Assembly (NCBI RefSeq): GCF_023273875.1
Contig: NZ_CP096882.1
Location: forward strand, 3,534,001-3,598,000
Reading direction: 5' to 3'
Origin: Pseudarthrobacter sp. SSS035
GTDB lineage: Bacteria > Actinomycetota > Actinomycetes > Actinomycetales > Micrococcaceae
Length of the DNA stretch: 64,000 bases
A program made the position numbers and the translations under genes. Below the pieces are notes generated by a model, which was given only the letters and a program-made list of their open reading frames with translations, was not told where the DNA came from and ran no database searches. Of the stretch, positions 15,853 to 23,533 are shown piece by piece. Positions within the stretch are counted from its first letter, which is position 1. Every line of letters begins with the position of its first letter.

Positions 15853-16829
15853 GCTTTCCGAACCACCGCCCGCGCCGCCTCCGCACCACGCCCGCCATGC
15901 GCCGGCTCACAGCCGAATACCGCCTGGCGCCTGCCGACCTGATCCTGCCCGCGTTCATCCGCGAAGGCCTCAGCGAACCATCGCCCATCACCTCCATGCC
16001 CGGGGTTATGCAGCACACTACGGATTCGCTCAAGCGCGCCGCCGCGGAAGCCGTGGAACTGGGTGTCGGCGGCATCATGCTGTTCGGCGTTCCCGCCGTG
16101 CGCGATGCCCGCGGCACCGCCTCCCTGGACCCGGACGGTGTGCTCAATAAAGCCATCCGCGACGTCCGCGCCGAGGTGGGCGATGACCTGGTCATCATGG
16201 GCGACGTCTGCCTGGACGAATTCACCGACCACGGCCACTGCGGCGTCCTCGACGCCGACGGCTATGTGGACAACGACGCCACGCTGGAGATCTACGGCCA
16301 GATGGCCGTGGCCCAGGCCGACGCCGGCGCCCATGTGCTGGGGCCCTCCGGCATGATGGACGGCCAGATCGCCGTGATCCGCCAGGCCCTTGAGGAATCC
16401 GGCCACAAAAACACCGTCATCCTGGCCTACGCTGCCAAGTACGCCTCCGCCTTCTACGGTCCCTTCCGGGAAGCCGTGGATTCGCAGCTCAAGGGCGACC
16501 GCCGCACGTACCAGATGGACGCCGCCAACCGCCGCGAAGCCCTCCTTGAGGTGGAGCTGGATCTTGAGGAAGGTGCGGACATGGTGATGGTGAAGCCGGC
16601 CATGAGCTACCTGGATATCCTGGCCGACGTCGCCGCCATGAGTCCCGTGCCCGTCTCGGCCTACCAGATCTCCGGCGAATACGCGATGATCGAGGCCGCC
16701 GCCGCCAACGGCTGGATCGACCGGCGGGGTGCCATTACGGAATCCATCCTCGGCATCAAGCGGGCCGGCGCCAACACCGTGCTGACCTACTGGGCCTCCG
16801 AGGTAGCAGGCTGGCTCAAGGACTCCTGA
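15849..16829 (+). CDS. hemB: Delta-aminolevulinic acid dehydratase (porphobilinogen synthase) HemB
   Basis: A 326-residue TIM-barrel enzyme condensing two 5-aminolevulinates to porphobilinogen. The two active-site lysines are K197 (AAKYASAFYGPFREA) and K249 (MVMVKPAMSYLD). The metal-site region reads DVCLDEFTDHGHCG, keeping two cysteines. The ATG at 15849 overlaps the hemD stop (ATGA) and gives the normal N-terminus; the open frame extends far upstream but only as a shadow of hemD. Probably the last gene of the tight hemQ-hemB block. Confidence 0.95.
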   Translation: MSFPNHRPRRLRTTPAMRRLTAEYRLAPADLILPAFIREGLSEPSPITSMPGVMQHTTDSLKRAAAEAVELGVGGIMLFGVPAVRDARGTASLDPDGVLNKAIRDVRAEVGDDLVIMGDVCLDEFTDHGHCGVLDADGYVDNDATLEIYGQMAVAQADAGAHVLGPSGMMDGQIAVIRQALEESGHKNTVILAYAAKYASAFYGPFREAVDSQLKGDRRTYQMDAANRREALLEVELDLEEGADMVMVKPAMSYLDILADVAAMSPVPVSAYQISGEYAMIEAAAANGWIDRRGAITESILGIKRAGANTVLTYWASEVAGWLKDS

Positions 16830-16835
16830 CCGGCG

Positions 16836-16857
16836 GGACTCCTGGCTCCAGGAATCC
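16836..16857 (+). terminator. Weak hairpin after hemB
   Basis: GGACTCCT and AGGAATCC form an 8-bp stem with one mismatch around GGCTCC. No T-run follows, so its role as a terminator is doubtful. Confidence 0.25.
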
Positions 16858-16896
16858 TGATGGGCCGGGAATGTTTCCGGGCAGTCCTTGGTTTGT

Positions 16897-18021
16897 ATGC
16901 GTATGCATGAAAATAGCGAGCCTTCCGTAACCACTCCGTCAACCCCGGGCAACCCCACCGCCCCCGTCCCCGCTGACACCATCCTGCTGGGCGTCAGCAC
17001 CTTCGGCGACGTTGACCTGGCTGCCGACGGCGCACCCAAGCACCACGCCGAGGTTCTGCGCCAGGTGGTGGAACAGGCCAGGGTGGCCGACGCCGTCGGA
17101 CTTCACTCCTTCGGCGTTGGGGAGCACCACCGCAGGGACTTCGCCGTCAGCGCGCCGGACGTGGTGCTGGCCGCCATCGCCACGGCCACGGAAAACATCC
17201 GGCTCGGCAGTGCGGTCACCGTCCTGAGTTCGGATGATCCCATCCGCGTCTTCCAGCGCTTCGCCACGCTCGACGCCATCTCCAACGGTCGCGCCGAGGT
17301 GATCCTGGGCCGGGGTTCGTTTACCGAGTCCTTCCCGCTCTTTGGTTACGACCTGGGCGACTACGACGCCCTGTTCGAGGAGAAGCTGGACATCTATGAC
17401 CGCGCGCGGTCCCAGAACCCGGTGAACTGGGACGGCCGCACCCGGGCGTCGCTGCGGGGCCAGATGGTGTACCCGCACGTGGAGGGGCGCCTGCTTCCCA
17501 CCTGGATCGGCGTGGGCGGTTCGCCCCAGTCCGTGGTCCGCACGGCCACCTACGGGTACCCCATGGTCCTGGCGATCATCGGCGGCGAACCCGAGCGCTT
17601 CCGTCCCTACGCCGATCTGTACCGGCGCACGCTTGCCGAAGCCGGCAAGGAACCGCAGGCCCTCTCAGTGCACTCTCCCGGCTATGTGGCCGAGACTGAC
17701 GAGCAGGCCCTCGAGGAGTACTACCCGCACTGGCTCGCCACGCGGAACAAGATCGGCGCGGAACGCGGCTGGGGACCGGCCGGGCGCGGCGAATACGAAG
17801 CCGCGGCTGACGAGGACGGCGCCCTGTTCGTTGGTTCCCCGGAGACCGTGGCGAAAAAGATCGCCCGGCTCAAGGGCACCCTCGGTGCGGACCGCTTCGA
17901 GATGAAGTACAGCAGCGGCACGCTGCCCCACGAGCAGATGATGCGCTCCATCGAACTGTTCGGTTCCAAGGTGGCGCCGCTCGTTGCAGACAAGCTTGCG
18001 GACATGCTCGCGGACCGCTGA
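16897..18021 (+). CDS. LLM-class (luciferase-like) flavin-dependent oxidoreductase
   Basis: About 374 residues of a bacterial-luciferase-like TIM-barrel flavoprotein. Visible are GLHSFGVGEHHRRDFAVSAPDVVLAAIA (about residues 65-92), the LGSAVTVLSSDDPIRVFQRFATLDAISNGR block typical of F420/FMN monooxygenase-like proteins, and IGVGGSPQSVVRTA. The start is ambiguous: TTG 16888, ATG 16897 and ATG 16903 are all in frame with weak ribosome binding sites. It lies between hemB and hemL on the same strand. No heme step needs such an enzyme, so the substrate is unknown. Confidence 0.82.
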   Translation: MRMHENSEPSVTTPSTPGNPTAPVPADTILLGVSTFGDVDLAADGAPKHHAEVLRQVVEQARVADAVGLHSFGVGEHHRRDFAVSAPDVVLAAIATATENIRLGSAVTVLSSDDPIRVFQRFATLDAISNGRAEVILGRGSFTESFPLFGYDLGDYDALFEEKLDIYDRARSQNPVNWDGRTRASLRGQMVYPHVEGRLLPTWIGVGGSPQSVVRTATYGYPMVLAIIGGEPERFRPYADLYRRTLAEAGKEPQALSVHSPGYVAETDEQALEEYYPHWLATRNKIGAERGWGPAGRGEYEAAADEDGALFVGSPETVAKKIARLKGTLGADRFEMKYSSGTLPHEQMMRSIELFGSKVAPLVADKLADMLADR

Positions 18022-18115
18022 GTCAGGCGGCCACTTGATCCGGCAGCTACTGTATCCGGCGCCCGCACCATGGCGTGGCGCCGGATGCCACCGCACGGGA
18101 TGGAAGAATAGGGGC

Positions 18116-19435
18116 ATGACTCGTTCCGAAGACCTCTTCGCCCGTGCCCAGACCCTGATGCCCGGTGGCGTCAACTCACCCGTCCGCGCCTTCGGCTCGG
18201 TGGGCGGAACCCCGCGGTTTATGGTGTCGGCCAAGGGCCCCTACCTGACCGATGCCGACGGCAAAGAATACGTGGACCTGGTCTGCTCCTGGGGCCCGGC
18301 GCTGCTGGGACACGCCCACCCGGCCGTCCTGGAGGCGGTACACGCGGCTGTTGACCGCGGCCTCTCCTTCGGCGCGTCCACCCCGGACGAAGCCAATCTG
18401 GCAGCCATCGTCCAGGAGCGCGTGCCCGCCGCCGAACGCGTGCGTATGGTCTCCACCGGCACCGAGGCCACCATGACGGCAGTTCGGCTGGCCCGAGGCT
18501 TCACCGGCCGGAACCTCATCATCAAGTTCGCGGGCTGCTACCACGGCCACCTGGACGGCCTGCTGGCTGCTGCAGGATCGGGTGTTGCAACCCTGGCCCT
18601 CCCCGGCTCGGCCGGCGTCACCGAAGCCACTGCCGCCGAAACGCTGGTCCTCCCCTATAACGACCTCGCCGCCGTCGAAGCCGCCTTTGCTGCGCACGGG
18701 CCGAACATCGCGGCCGTCATCACCGAAGCCGCCCCCGCCAACATGGGCGTGGTGACACCTGGGGAGGGCTTCAACCTGGGGCTGTCCCGCATCACCCGCG
18801 AGCACGGGGCCCTGCTGATCGTGGACGAAGTGCTCACCGGCTTCCGCACCGGCTACTCCGGGTACTGGGGGCTCACCGGCGGCGCTGCTGACGCTACGGA
18901 CCCGTGGACCCCTGACCTGCTCACCTTCGGAAAGGTCATCGGCGGCGGAATGCCGACGGCGGCCCTCGGCGGGCGTGCCGACGTTATGGACTACCTCGCG
19001 CCCCTCGGCCCGGTGTACCAGGCAGGAACACTCTCCGGGAACCCCGTGGCCATGGCAGCCGGCGTAGCCACCCTGACGCACGCCACCCGCGACGTCTACT
19101 CGTTTTTGGACGCCCGCTCGCTGGAGCTTTCCTCTGCGCTGTCCGCCGCACTGGACAGCGCCGGCGTGGACCACTCGATCCAGTTCGCCGGAAACCTCTT
19201 CTCCGTGGCCTTCGGCACCTCCGCCAACGGCGTCCACAACTACGCTGACGCCCAGGCCCAGGAAACCTTCCGGTACGCGCCGTTCTTCCACTCCATGCTG
19301 GAATCCGGCGTTTACCTGCCGCCGTCGGTCTTCGAGGCCTGGTTCCTCTCGGCCGCCCACGACGACGCCGCGATGAACCGGATCTTTGACGCCCTCCCGG
19401 CCGCCGCGAAGGCTGCAGCTGCCGCGAAAGCCTAG
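18116..19435 (+). CDS. hemL: Glutamate-1-semialdehyde 2,1-aminomutase HemL
   Basis: A 439-residue PLP enzyme of the class III aminotransferase fold converting glutamate-1-semialdehyde to 5-aminolevulinate, directly after HemA. Motifs: LMPGGVNSPVRAFGSVGGTP at the N-terminus, STGTEATMTAVRLARG, the PLP aspartate in LLIVDEVLTGFR, and the Schiff-base lysine K273 in LTFGKVIGGGMPTA. The ATG at 18116 gives the standard start; upstream extension is unsupported. A 94-base gap precedes it, so it may have its own promoter. Confidence 0.95.
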   Translation: MTRSEDLFARAQTLMPGGVNSPVRAFGSVGGTPRFMVSAKGPYLTDADGKEYVDLVCSWGPALLGHAHPAVLEAVHAAVDRGLSFGASTPDEANLAAIVQERVPAAERVRMVSTGTEATMTAVRLARGFTGRNLIIKFAGCYHGHLDGLLAAAGSGVATLALPGSAGVTEATAAETLVLPYNDLAAVEAAFAAHGPNIAAVITEAAPANMGVVTPGEGFNLGLSRITREHGALLIVDEVLTGFRTGYSGYWGLTGGAADATDPWTPDLLTFGKVIGGGMPTAALGGRADVMDYLAPLGPVYQAGTLSGNPVAMAAGVATLTHATRDVYSFLDARSLELSSALSAALDSAGVDHSIQFAGNLFSVAFGTSANGVHNYADAQAQETFRYAPFFHSMLESGVYLPPSVFEAWFLSAAHDDAAMNRIFDALPAAAKAAAAAKA

Positions 19436-19460
19436 CGCCGCCGTCGGCAATTAACCCGCG

Positions 19461-19517
19461 CGAGATGGCACTTCGCGGTAGTCTGCCCGCCTGGGACTGC
19501 CGCGAAATGCCAACTCA
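19461..19517. repeat. Long imperfect palindrome downstream of hemL (REP-like)
   Basis: Two 23-base arms (19461-19483 and 19495-19517) pair with four or five mismatches, one of them a G-U wobble, around an 11-base loop. The inner core is TGGCACTTCGCGGTAGTC against GACTGCCGCGAAATGCCA. There is no T-run. Size and position between convergent hemL and the ABC transporter operon suggest a dispersed intergenic repeat or an RNA-stabilising hairpin rather than a canonical terminator. Confidence 0.6.
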
Positions 19518-19534
19518 GCGGTGGATCCAACAGA

Positions 19535-19575
19535 AAATCCCCGCCACCCGGACAAATTTCGGGAGACGGGGATTT
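19535..19575 (-). terminator. Terminator of the amino-acid ABC transporter operon
   Basis: AAATCCCCG (19535-19543) and CGGGGATTT (19567-19575) form a perfect 9-bp stem with a further CCCG/CGGG pairing inside. It lies 13 bases past the stop of the ATPase gene on the minus strand; the arm's own AAA/TTT ends give a short T-run on that strand. Confidence 0.7.
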
Positions 19576-19588
19576 CCTGCTGGTGCGT

Positions 19589-20326
19589 CTACAGCACGTC
19601 CGAAAGGAAGCCCTTCAGGCGGTCCGTTGCGGGCGCCGTGAAGATCTGCTCGGGCGGACCCGATTCGACCACCACGCCGGCGTCCATAAACGTGACGGTG
19701 TCTGAGACGTTGCGGGAGAAGCCCATTTCGTGAGTCACCACCACCATGGTCATGCCGCCCTTGGCGAGGTCGGCCATCAGCGCCAGGACGCCCTTCACGA
19801 GCTCCGGGTCAAGGGCGGAGGTGGCCTCGTCAAAGAACATCACCTCAGGCTTCATGGCCAACGCACGGGCGATTGCGACACGCTGCTGCTGGCCGCCGGA
19901 GAGGTTGGCCGGGCGGGCATCAGCTTTGTGCTTGAGGCCCACCAGGTCCAGCTGTTCCAGGGCTTCGGCGTGCGCCTGGTCCTTGGACAGCTTCCGGAGC
20001 TTGCGCAGCGCGAGCGAGACGTTGTCCAGCACGGTTTTGTGCGGGAACAGGTTGAACTGCTGGAAGACCATGCCGATCCGCTGGCGCAGCTCGTCCGGGT
20101 TGTCCTTCAGGACCGACCGGCCATCCAGCAGGATGTCGCCCTGGTCCGGTTCGATCAGCCTGTTCATGACCCGCAGGAGCGTCGACTTTCCGGAGCCGGA
20201 CGGACCAATGACCGAAGCCGTGGTGCCCTTCTCCACGTGGAGGTCGATGCCGCGAAGCACATGGTTATGCCCGAACGAAAGGTGCAGGTTCTTGCCGGTC
20301 AGGGTACCGGAAGTAAATTCCGTCAT
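19589..20326 (-). CDS. Polar amino acid ABC transporter, ATP-binding protein
   Basis: A 245-residue ABC ATPase of the GlnQ/HisP class. Walker A is GPSGSGKST (about residues 41-49), the Q-loop is MVFQQFNLFPH, the signature is NLSGGQQQRVAIARAL, and Walker B with the catalytic Glu is VMFFDEATSALDPE, followed by the H-loop VVVTHEMGF. FNLFPH and the length are typical of polar amino-acid importers. It is the last gene of a three-gene minus-strand operon; its start overlaps the permease stop by four bases. The exact substrate cannot be read from the sequence. Confidence 0.93.
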   Translation of the reverse strand: MTEFTSGTLTGKNLHLSFGHNHVLRGIDLHVEKGTTASVIGPSGSGKSTLLRVMNRLIEPDQGDILLDGRSVLKDNPDELRQRIGMVFQQFNLFPHKTVLDNVSLALRKLRKLSKDQAHAEALEQLDLVGLKHKADARPANLSGGQQQRVAIARALAMKPEVMFFDEATSALDPELVKGVLALMADLAKGGMTMVVVTHEMGFSRNVSDTVTFMDAGVVVESGPPEQIFTAPATDRLKGFLSDVL

Positions 20327-21087
20327 GCCTGTGCCCCCTTGCCGATAGGTGCCGCCAACTCGTCCGGTTCCTTCTTCTCCGGCCGGCCCGTACGGAGCCG
20401 GTTGTCGATGAAGTTCACGAAGTGTGTCAGTGGCACGGTCAGGATCAGATACAGAACGCCGGCGGCCACCAGCGGCGAAAGGTTCCCCGTGTTGGCCATG
20501 GCATCGTTACCGATCCGGAAAATCTCGCGGTCGGAGGCAGCCAGGCCCAGCACAAACACCAGGGAGGAATCCTTCAGCAGCGAGATGAACTGGTTCACCA
20601 GGGCAGGCAGCACGCGGCGGATGCCCTGCGGCACCACCACCAGGCGCATGGACTTGCCATAGCTGAAGCCAAGGGCACGCGAGGCCTCCAGCTGGCCTTT
20701 CTCCACGCTCTGGATACCGGAGCGGAAGATCTCACCGATGTAGGCGCCGGCGATCAGGGTCAGCGCCAGGATCCCGAGCGGATAGGGGTTCCGGTTTCCG
20801 GTGAGTTCCCGGGCAATGGGGCTGAGCCCAATGCCGATCACCAGGATGACCAGGATGGCGGGCAGGCCGCGGAACAGGTCGGTGTAGATCCGGGCTGCCC
20901 AGCGGGCCACGGGATTCCGGGAAATGCCCATGAGCGCGAGCAGCAGCCCCAGCAAGGAGCCGAGGATGCCCGATGCCAAGGCCAGGATCAGGGTGTTGGG
21001 CAAGCCCACCGTGAGAAGGGAAGGAACGACTTTCGCCATTTCCTCCCAGTTGAGGAACGTTTCACCCAGCTGGTCCAGGAGATCCAT
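20323..21087 (-). CDS. Polar amino acid ABC transporter, permease
   Basis: A 254-residue HisM/HisQ-type permease with about five membrane helices. The cytoplasmic coupling (EAA-like) segment is EKGQLEASRALGFSYGKS, followed by RLVVVPQGIRRVLPALVNQF, the family hallmark. The start ATG at 21087 lies 17 bases after the solute-binding protein stop; its stop overlaps the ATPase start. Only one permease gene is present, so a homodimer in the membrane is likely. The C-terminal tail (RPEKKEPDELAAPIGKGAQA) is charged and probably cytoplasmic. Confidence 0.92.
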   Translation of the reverse strand: MDLLDQLGETFLNWEEMAKVVPSLLTVGLPNTLILALASGILGSLLGLLLALMGISRNPVARWAARIYTDLFRGLPAILVILVIGIGLSPIARELTGNRNPYPLGILALTLIAGAYIGEIFRSGIQSVEKGQLEASRALGFSYGKSMRLVVVPQGIRRVLPALVNQFISLLKDSSLVFVLGLAASDREIFRIGNDAMANTGNLSPLVAAGVLYLILTVPLTHFVNFIDNRLRTGRPEKKEPDELAAPIGKGAQA

Positions 21088-21104
21088 AAGCGGTTAGGCC
21101 CAGA

Positions 21105-22040
21105 TCAGCTCTGGGGAGCCGGAGCAGCTTTGCTTCCCGGCTTCCAGTCGGCGGGGGTCTCGCGGTCCGGGTACCATTCCTTGGTCAGCTTGGACCAGGT
21201 ACCGTCCGCAATAACAGCGTCCAGGCCGGAGTTCAAAGCGTCGATCAGGGCCTTGTTGTCCTTGTTCACGGCGTAGGCGGTGAAGTTCTGGGTGTTGACC
21301 ACGGATTCGGCGATGATAGTTCCGTCGCCTTCCTTAACCTGGCCGGTGGCCTGCTGCGAGGGGGCTACCCAGGCGTCGATCTGGCCGTTACGCACGTTGG
21401 CATACACGGTGGCGTAGTCCGGGAAACGGACCGGCTCGAGCTTCAGGGTGTTGGTGACGTAATCGTCCTGGACCGTGCCCTGGACGACGCCGATGCGGAC
21501 ATTGGCATCCAGGTCTGCGAAACCCTTGACGTCGCTGTCCGTCTTGGCAACGACAGCCATAAAGCCGAAGTCGTAGCCGTTGGTGAAGCCCACGTTGGCG
21601 CGGCGGGCGTCAGTGGTGGAAATCGAGGACGATCCCACATCGAACTGCTTGGTCTGTACCTGGGAGAGCAGCGCCGAGAAATCGGTGGCCACGAACTCAA
21701 CCTCGAGGCCAAGCTTGCCGGCAACGGCGCGCAGCAGCTCGTTGTCGTAGCCGGTGAACTTGCCGGCGGGGTCGATGAAGATATTCGGCGGGGCGTCGGA
21801 GAGCGTGCCAACTTCAAGCTTGCCTTCGGTGTTGAGGCCCAGCTTGGTCTTGTCGATCTGGTCCAACGGCGTGACGTCGGCGGTGGTGTACTTGTCCAGC
21901 GTCTGCTGGTCACTGCCGGCGAGGGCATCGGTGGGCGTGCCGCTCGGCTGGGCGGTTCCGCTACCGCAGGCGGCCAGCGAGACAGCCAGCGCAACCGCGA
22001 CCGGAACGCTGGTCAGCCACTTCATGGCTTTGGTCTTCAT
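21105..22040 (-). CDS. Amino acid ABC transporter, substrate-binding lipoprotein
   Basis: A 311-residue periplasmic-binding-protein family 3 member. The N-terminus has basic residues, a hydrophobic core and a lipobox LAAC with the lipidated C25, so it is anchored to the membrane outside. Family-3 segments include FIDPAGKFTGYDNELLRAVAGKLGLEVEF, FDVGSSSISTTDARR and VRIGVVQGTVQDDYV. The last 30 residues are Pro/Ala/Gly-rich. First gene of the operon; the 305-base upstream gap should hold its promoter. Likely ligand is a polar amino acid (family-level inference). Confidence 0.92.
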   Translation of the reverse strand: MKTKAMKWLTSVPVAVALAVSLAACGSGTAQPSGTPTDALAGSDQQTLDKYTTADVTPLDQIDKTKLGLNTEGKLEVGTLSDAPPNIFIDPAGKFTGYDNELLRAVAGKLGLEVEFVATDFSALLSQVQTKQFDVGSSSISTTDARRANVGFTNGYDFGFMAVVAKTDSDVKGFADLDANVRIGVVQGTVQDDYVTNTLKLEPVRFPDYATVYANVRNGQIDAWVAPSQQATGQVKEGDGTIIAESVVNTQNFTAYAVNKDNKALIDALNSGLDAVIADGTWSKLTKEWYPDRETPADWKPGSKAAPAPQS

Positions 22041-22345
22041 GAGAAAGTCACTTTCATCAGAGTCATAAGATCAACCGGGCCGAAGGCTGCGCGTCAGGCG
22101 CCTGGCGCCTTGCTCCCAAATGCCGGCCGGCCGGGGCGGGATTACCGCTGAACTTAATCATCTCATTTCCGGCTTTCAGCGCCTTCGGACGAATAAGACC
22201 TTGCTTCAATGCGACCATGCCGAATTAGTGGCTGAAGTTGACTCTTCCTGAACATCTGATGAATGAATGCTGCCCGCACGGCCGAATCCGCGGGTTCCGG
22301 CAGCCGCAGTCAGCGGTTCCGGGCTAAATGTGAGTTAGCTCTCAA
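22041..22345. other. 305-base intergenic region upstream of the amino-acid ABC operon
   Basis: The region separates the exonuclease 3' end from the transporter 5' end, both on the minus strand. The stretch 22150-22265 is distinctly AT-richer than its surroundings and is the likely promoter area. Overlapping GGCGCC palindromes lie at about 22097-22112. I see no convincing paired -10/-35 boxes, no T-box or riboswitch core, and no open frame with a ribosome binding site. Confidence 0.5.
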
Positions 22346-23053
22346 CTAGAAGTCGCCGCTGGCGTCTTCCGGAGGTAGGACGGGCCATTCGCCTTCGATC
22401 ACGGCGGCGGGCTTGGTCTTGCGCAGGTAGTTCTGGAAGTCCGCCGCTTGGCTGACAGCCCAGTCCTTTTGCAGTTCGTGAAGCTGGCTGGCCGGCATCT
22501 TGAGCTTGGGGAACTTGATGGCCATGGCATCCAGCATCCGGAGCGTGGCCAAAGCATCCGCGGCCGACGTATGGGCGTTGTCCAGCGTGATGCCGTATTC
22601 CTCACACAGGGCTGTCAGTGTGCGCTTACCCTTGCGGTAGCGGTCCACCTGTTTGTTCATGATGAACGGGTCCAGGACGGGGAACCGGCTCAACTGCCTG
22701 ACGCCGTAACGGGCGGACTCAGCGGCCAGGACGGTGAAGTCGTAGCTGGCGTTGAAGGCAATGACCGGAATCCTGGCGTCGAACAGGTCCTGCAGGACAG
22801 TTGCGAGCTCCCCGGTGACTTCATGGGCCGGCCGTCCCTCACGCCGGGCATGCTCCGTGGTGATGCCGTGGATATCGCTGGCCTCGGTAGGGATTTCGAC
22901 GCCGGGATCGGCCAGCCATTCGTGTTCGGTGATCACGTCCCCCTGGTGGTCCACCACGGTGACCGACGCCGTGACGATGCGCGCGGCACGCGAATTCCGT
23001 CCGGTGGTTTCGAGATCGAAGGCTGCGCGGGGAAGGGTGTTCCAGGTGGTCAT
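22346..23053 (-). CDS. DEDDh 3'-5' exonuclease (DnaQ/epsilon-like)
   Basis: A 235-residue exonuclease-domain protein. The ExoI motif FDLETTG (about residues 13-19) supplies the first Asp and Glu, ExoII is IAFNASYDFTVL with the second Asp, and ExoIII is NAHTSAADALATL with the DEDDh His and final Asp. The C-terminal 40 residues hold a helix (ASQLHELQKDWAVSQAADFQNYLR) also seen in actinobacterial stand-alone exonucleases. It could proofread for a polymerase or act in repair; the repair genes that follow on the other strand fit this. The ATG at 23053 lies back-to-back with the alkyltransferase-like gene. Confidence 0.9.
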   Translation of the reverse strand: MTTWNTLPRAAFDLETTGRNSRAARIVTASVTVVDHQGDVITEHEWLADPGVEIPTEASDIHGITTEHARREGRPAHEVTGELATVLQDLFDARIPVIAFNASYDFTVLAAESARYGVRQLSRFPVLDPFIMNKQVDRYRKGKRTLTALCEEYGITLDNAHTSAADALATLRMLDAMAIKFPKLKMPASQLHELQKDWAVSQAADFQNYLRKTKPAAVIEGEWPVLPPEDASGDF

Positions 23054-23116
23054 GCCTCAACGCTACCGGCCAGCACCGACAGGATCGCGCAGCGCCACTG
23101 CCGGTAACCTTGAGGT

Positions 23117-23533
23117 ATGCGGACTGAGTACATTGAGGCGGTGCTCGCGCTGGTCGAGCTGGTTCCACCCGGCACCGCACTGGCCTACGGTGATGTGGCT
23201 GAGCTGCTGGGGTCCGGCGGTCCGCGGCAGGTGGGCCACGCCATGAGCCACTACGGCAGCCAGGTCGCGTGGTGGCGCATCCTGAAGGCGAACGGCCAGG
23301 GTCCGGAAGGCCATGAGGCCGAAGCGCTCCGCCACTACCTGCAGGAGGGGACGCCGCTGCTCGGCAACCACGATGCCTTCCTGCGCACCGGCGAAGGCAA
23401 ATGGCGGGTGGACCTGATGGCAGCACGCTGGGCACCGGGCGAGGATGACTTCGACCGGATTGACGCCATTGCGGAGCAGCTGGAGCGGCGGCTGCATAGA
23501 TTGTCGGTGGCTGATGATGAAATGTCTGTGTGA
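23117..23533 (+). CDS. Alkyltransferase-like (ATL/MGMT-family) protein
   Basis: A 138-residue MGMT C-terminal-domain protein. It keeps the DNA-binding winged helix (AYGDVAELLGSGGPRQVGHAMS), but the active-site PCHRV of true alkyltransferases is replaced by AWWRILKANG, so the acceptor cysteine is missing and tryptophan takes its place, the defining trait of ATL proteins. ATLs bind O6-alkylguanine and hand it to nucleotide excision repair. Length is short because the N-terminal MGMT domain is absent. The adjacent helicase-nuclease genes resemble the Rv3204 to Rv3201c arrangement. Its stop overlaps the adnA GTG. Confidence 0.88.
   Translation: MRTEYIEAVLALVELVPPGTALAYGDVAELLGSGGPRQVGHAMSHYGSQVAWWRILKANGQGPEGHEAEALRHYLQEGTPLLGNHDAFLRTGEGKWRVDLMAARWAPGEDDFDRIDAIAEQLERRLHRLSVADDEMSV

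Noticed and set aside
15510..17039. A 509-codon minus-strand open frame across hemD and hemB
   Set aside because: It crosses real gene boundaries, has no ribosome binding site and its His/Gly/Val-rich sequence is typical of an antisense shadow.
22041..22345. A riboswitch or T-box leader in the amino-acid transporter upstream region
   Set aside because: No T-box sequence, no glycine or SAM riboswitch core could be found on the minus strand.
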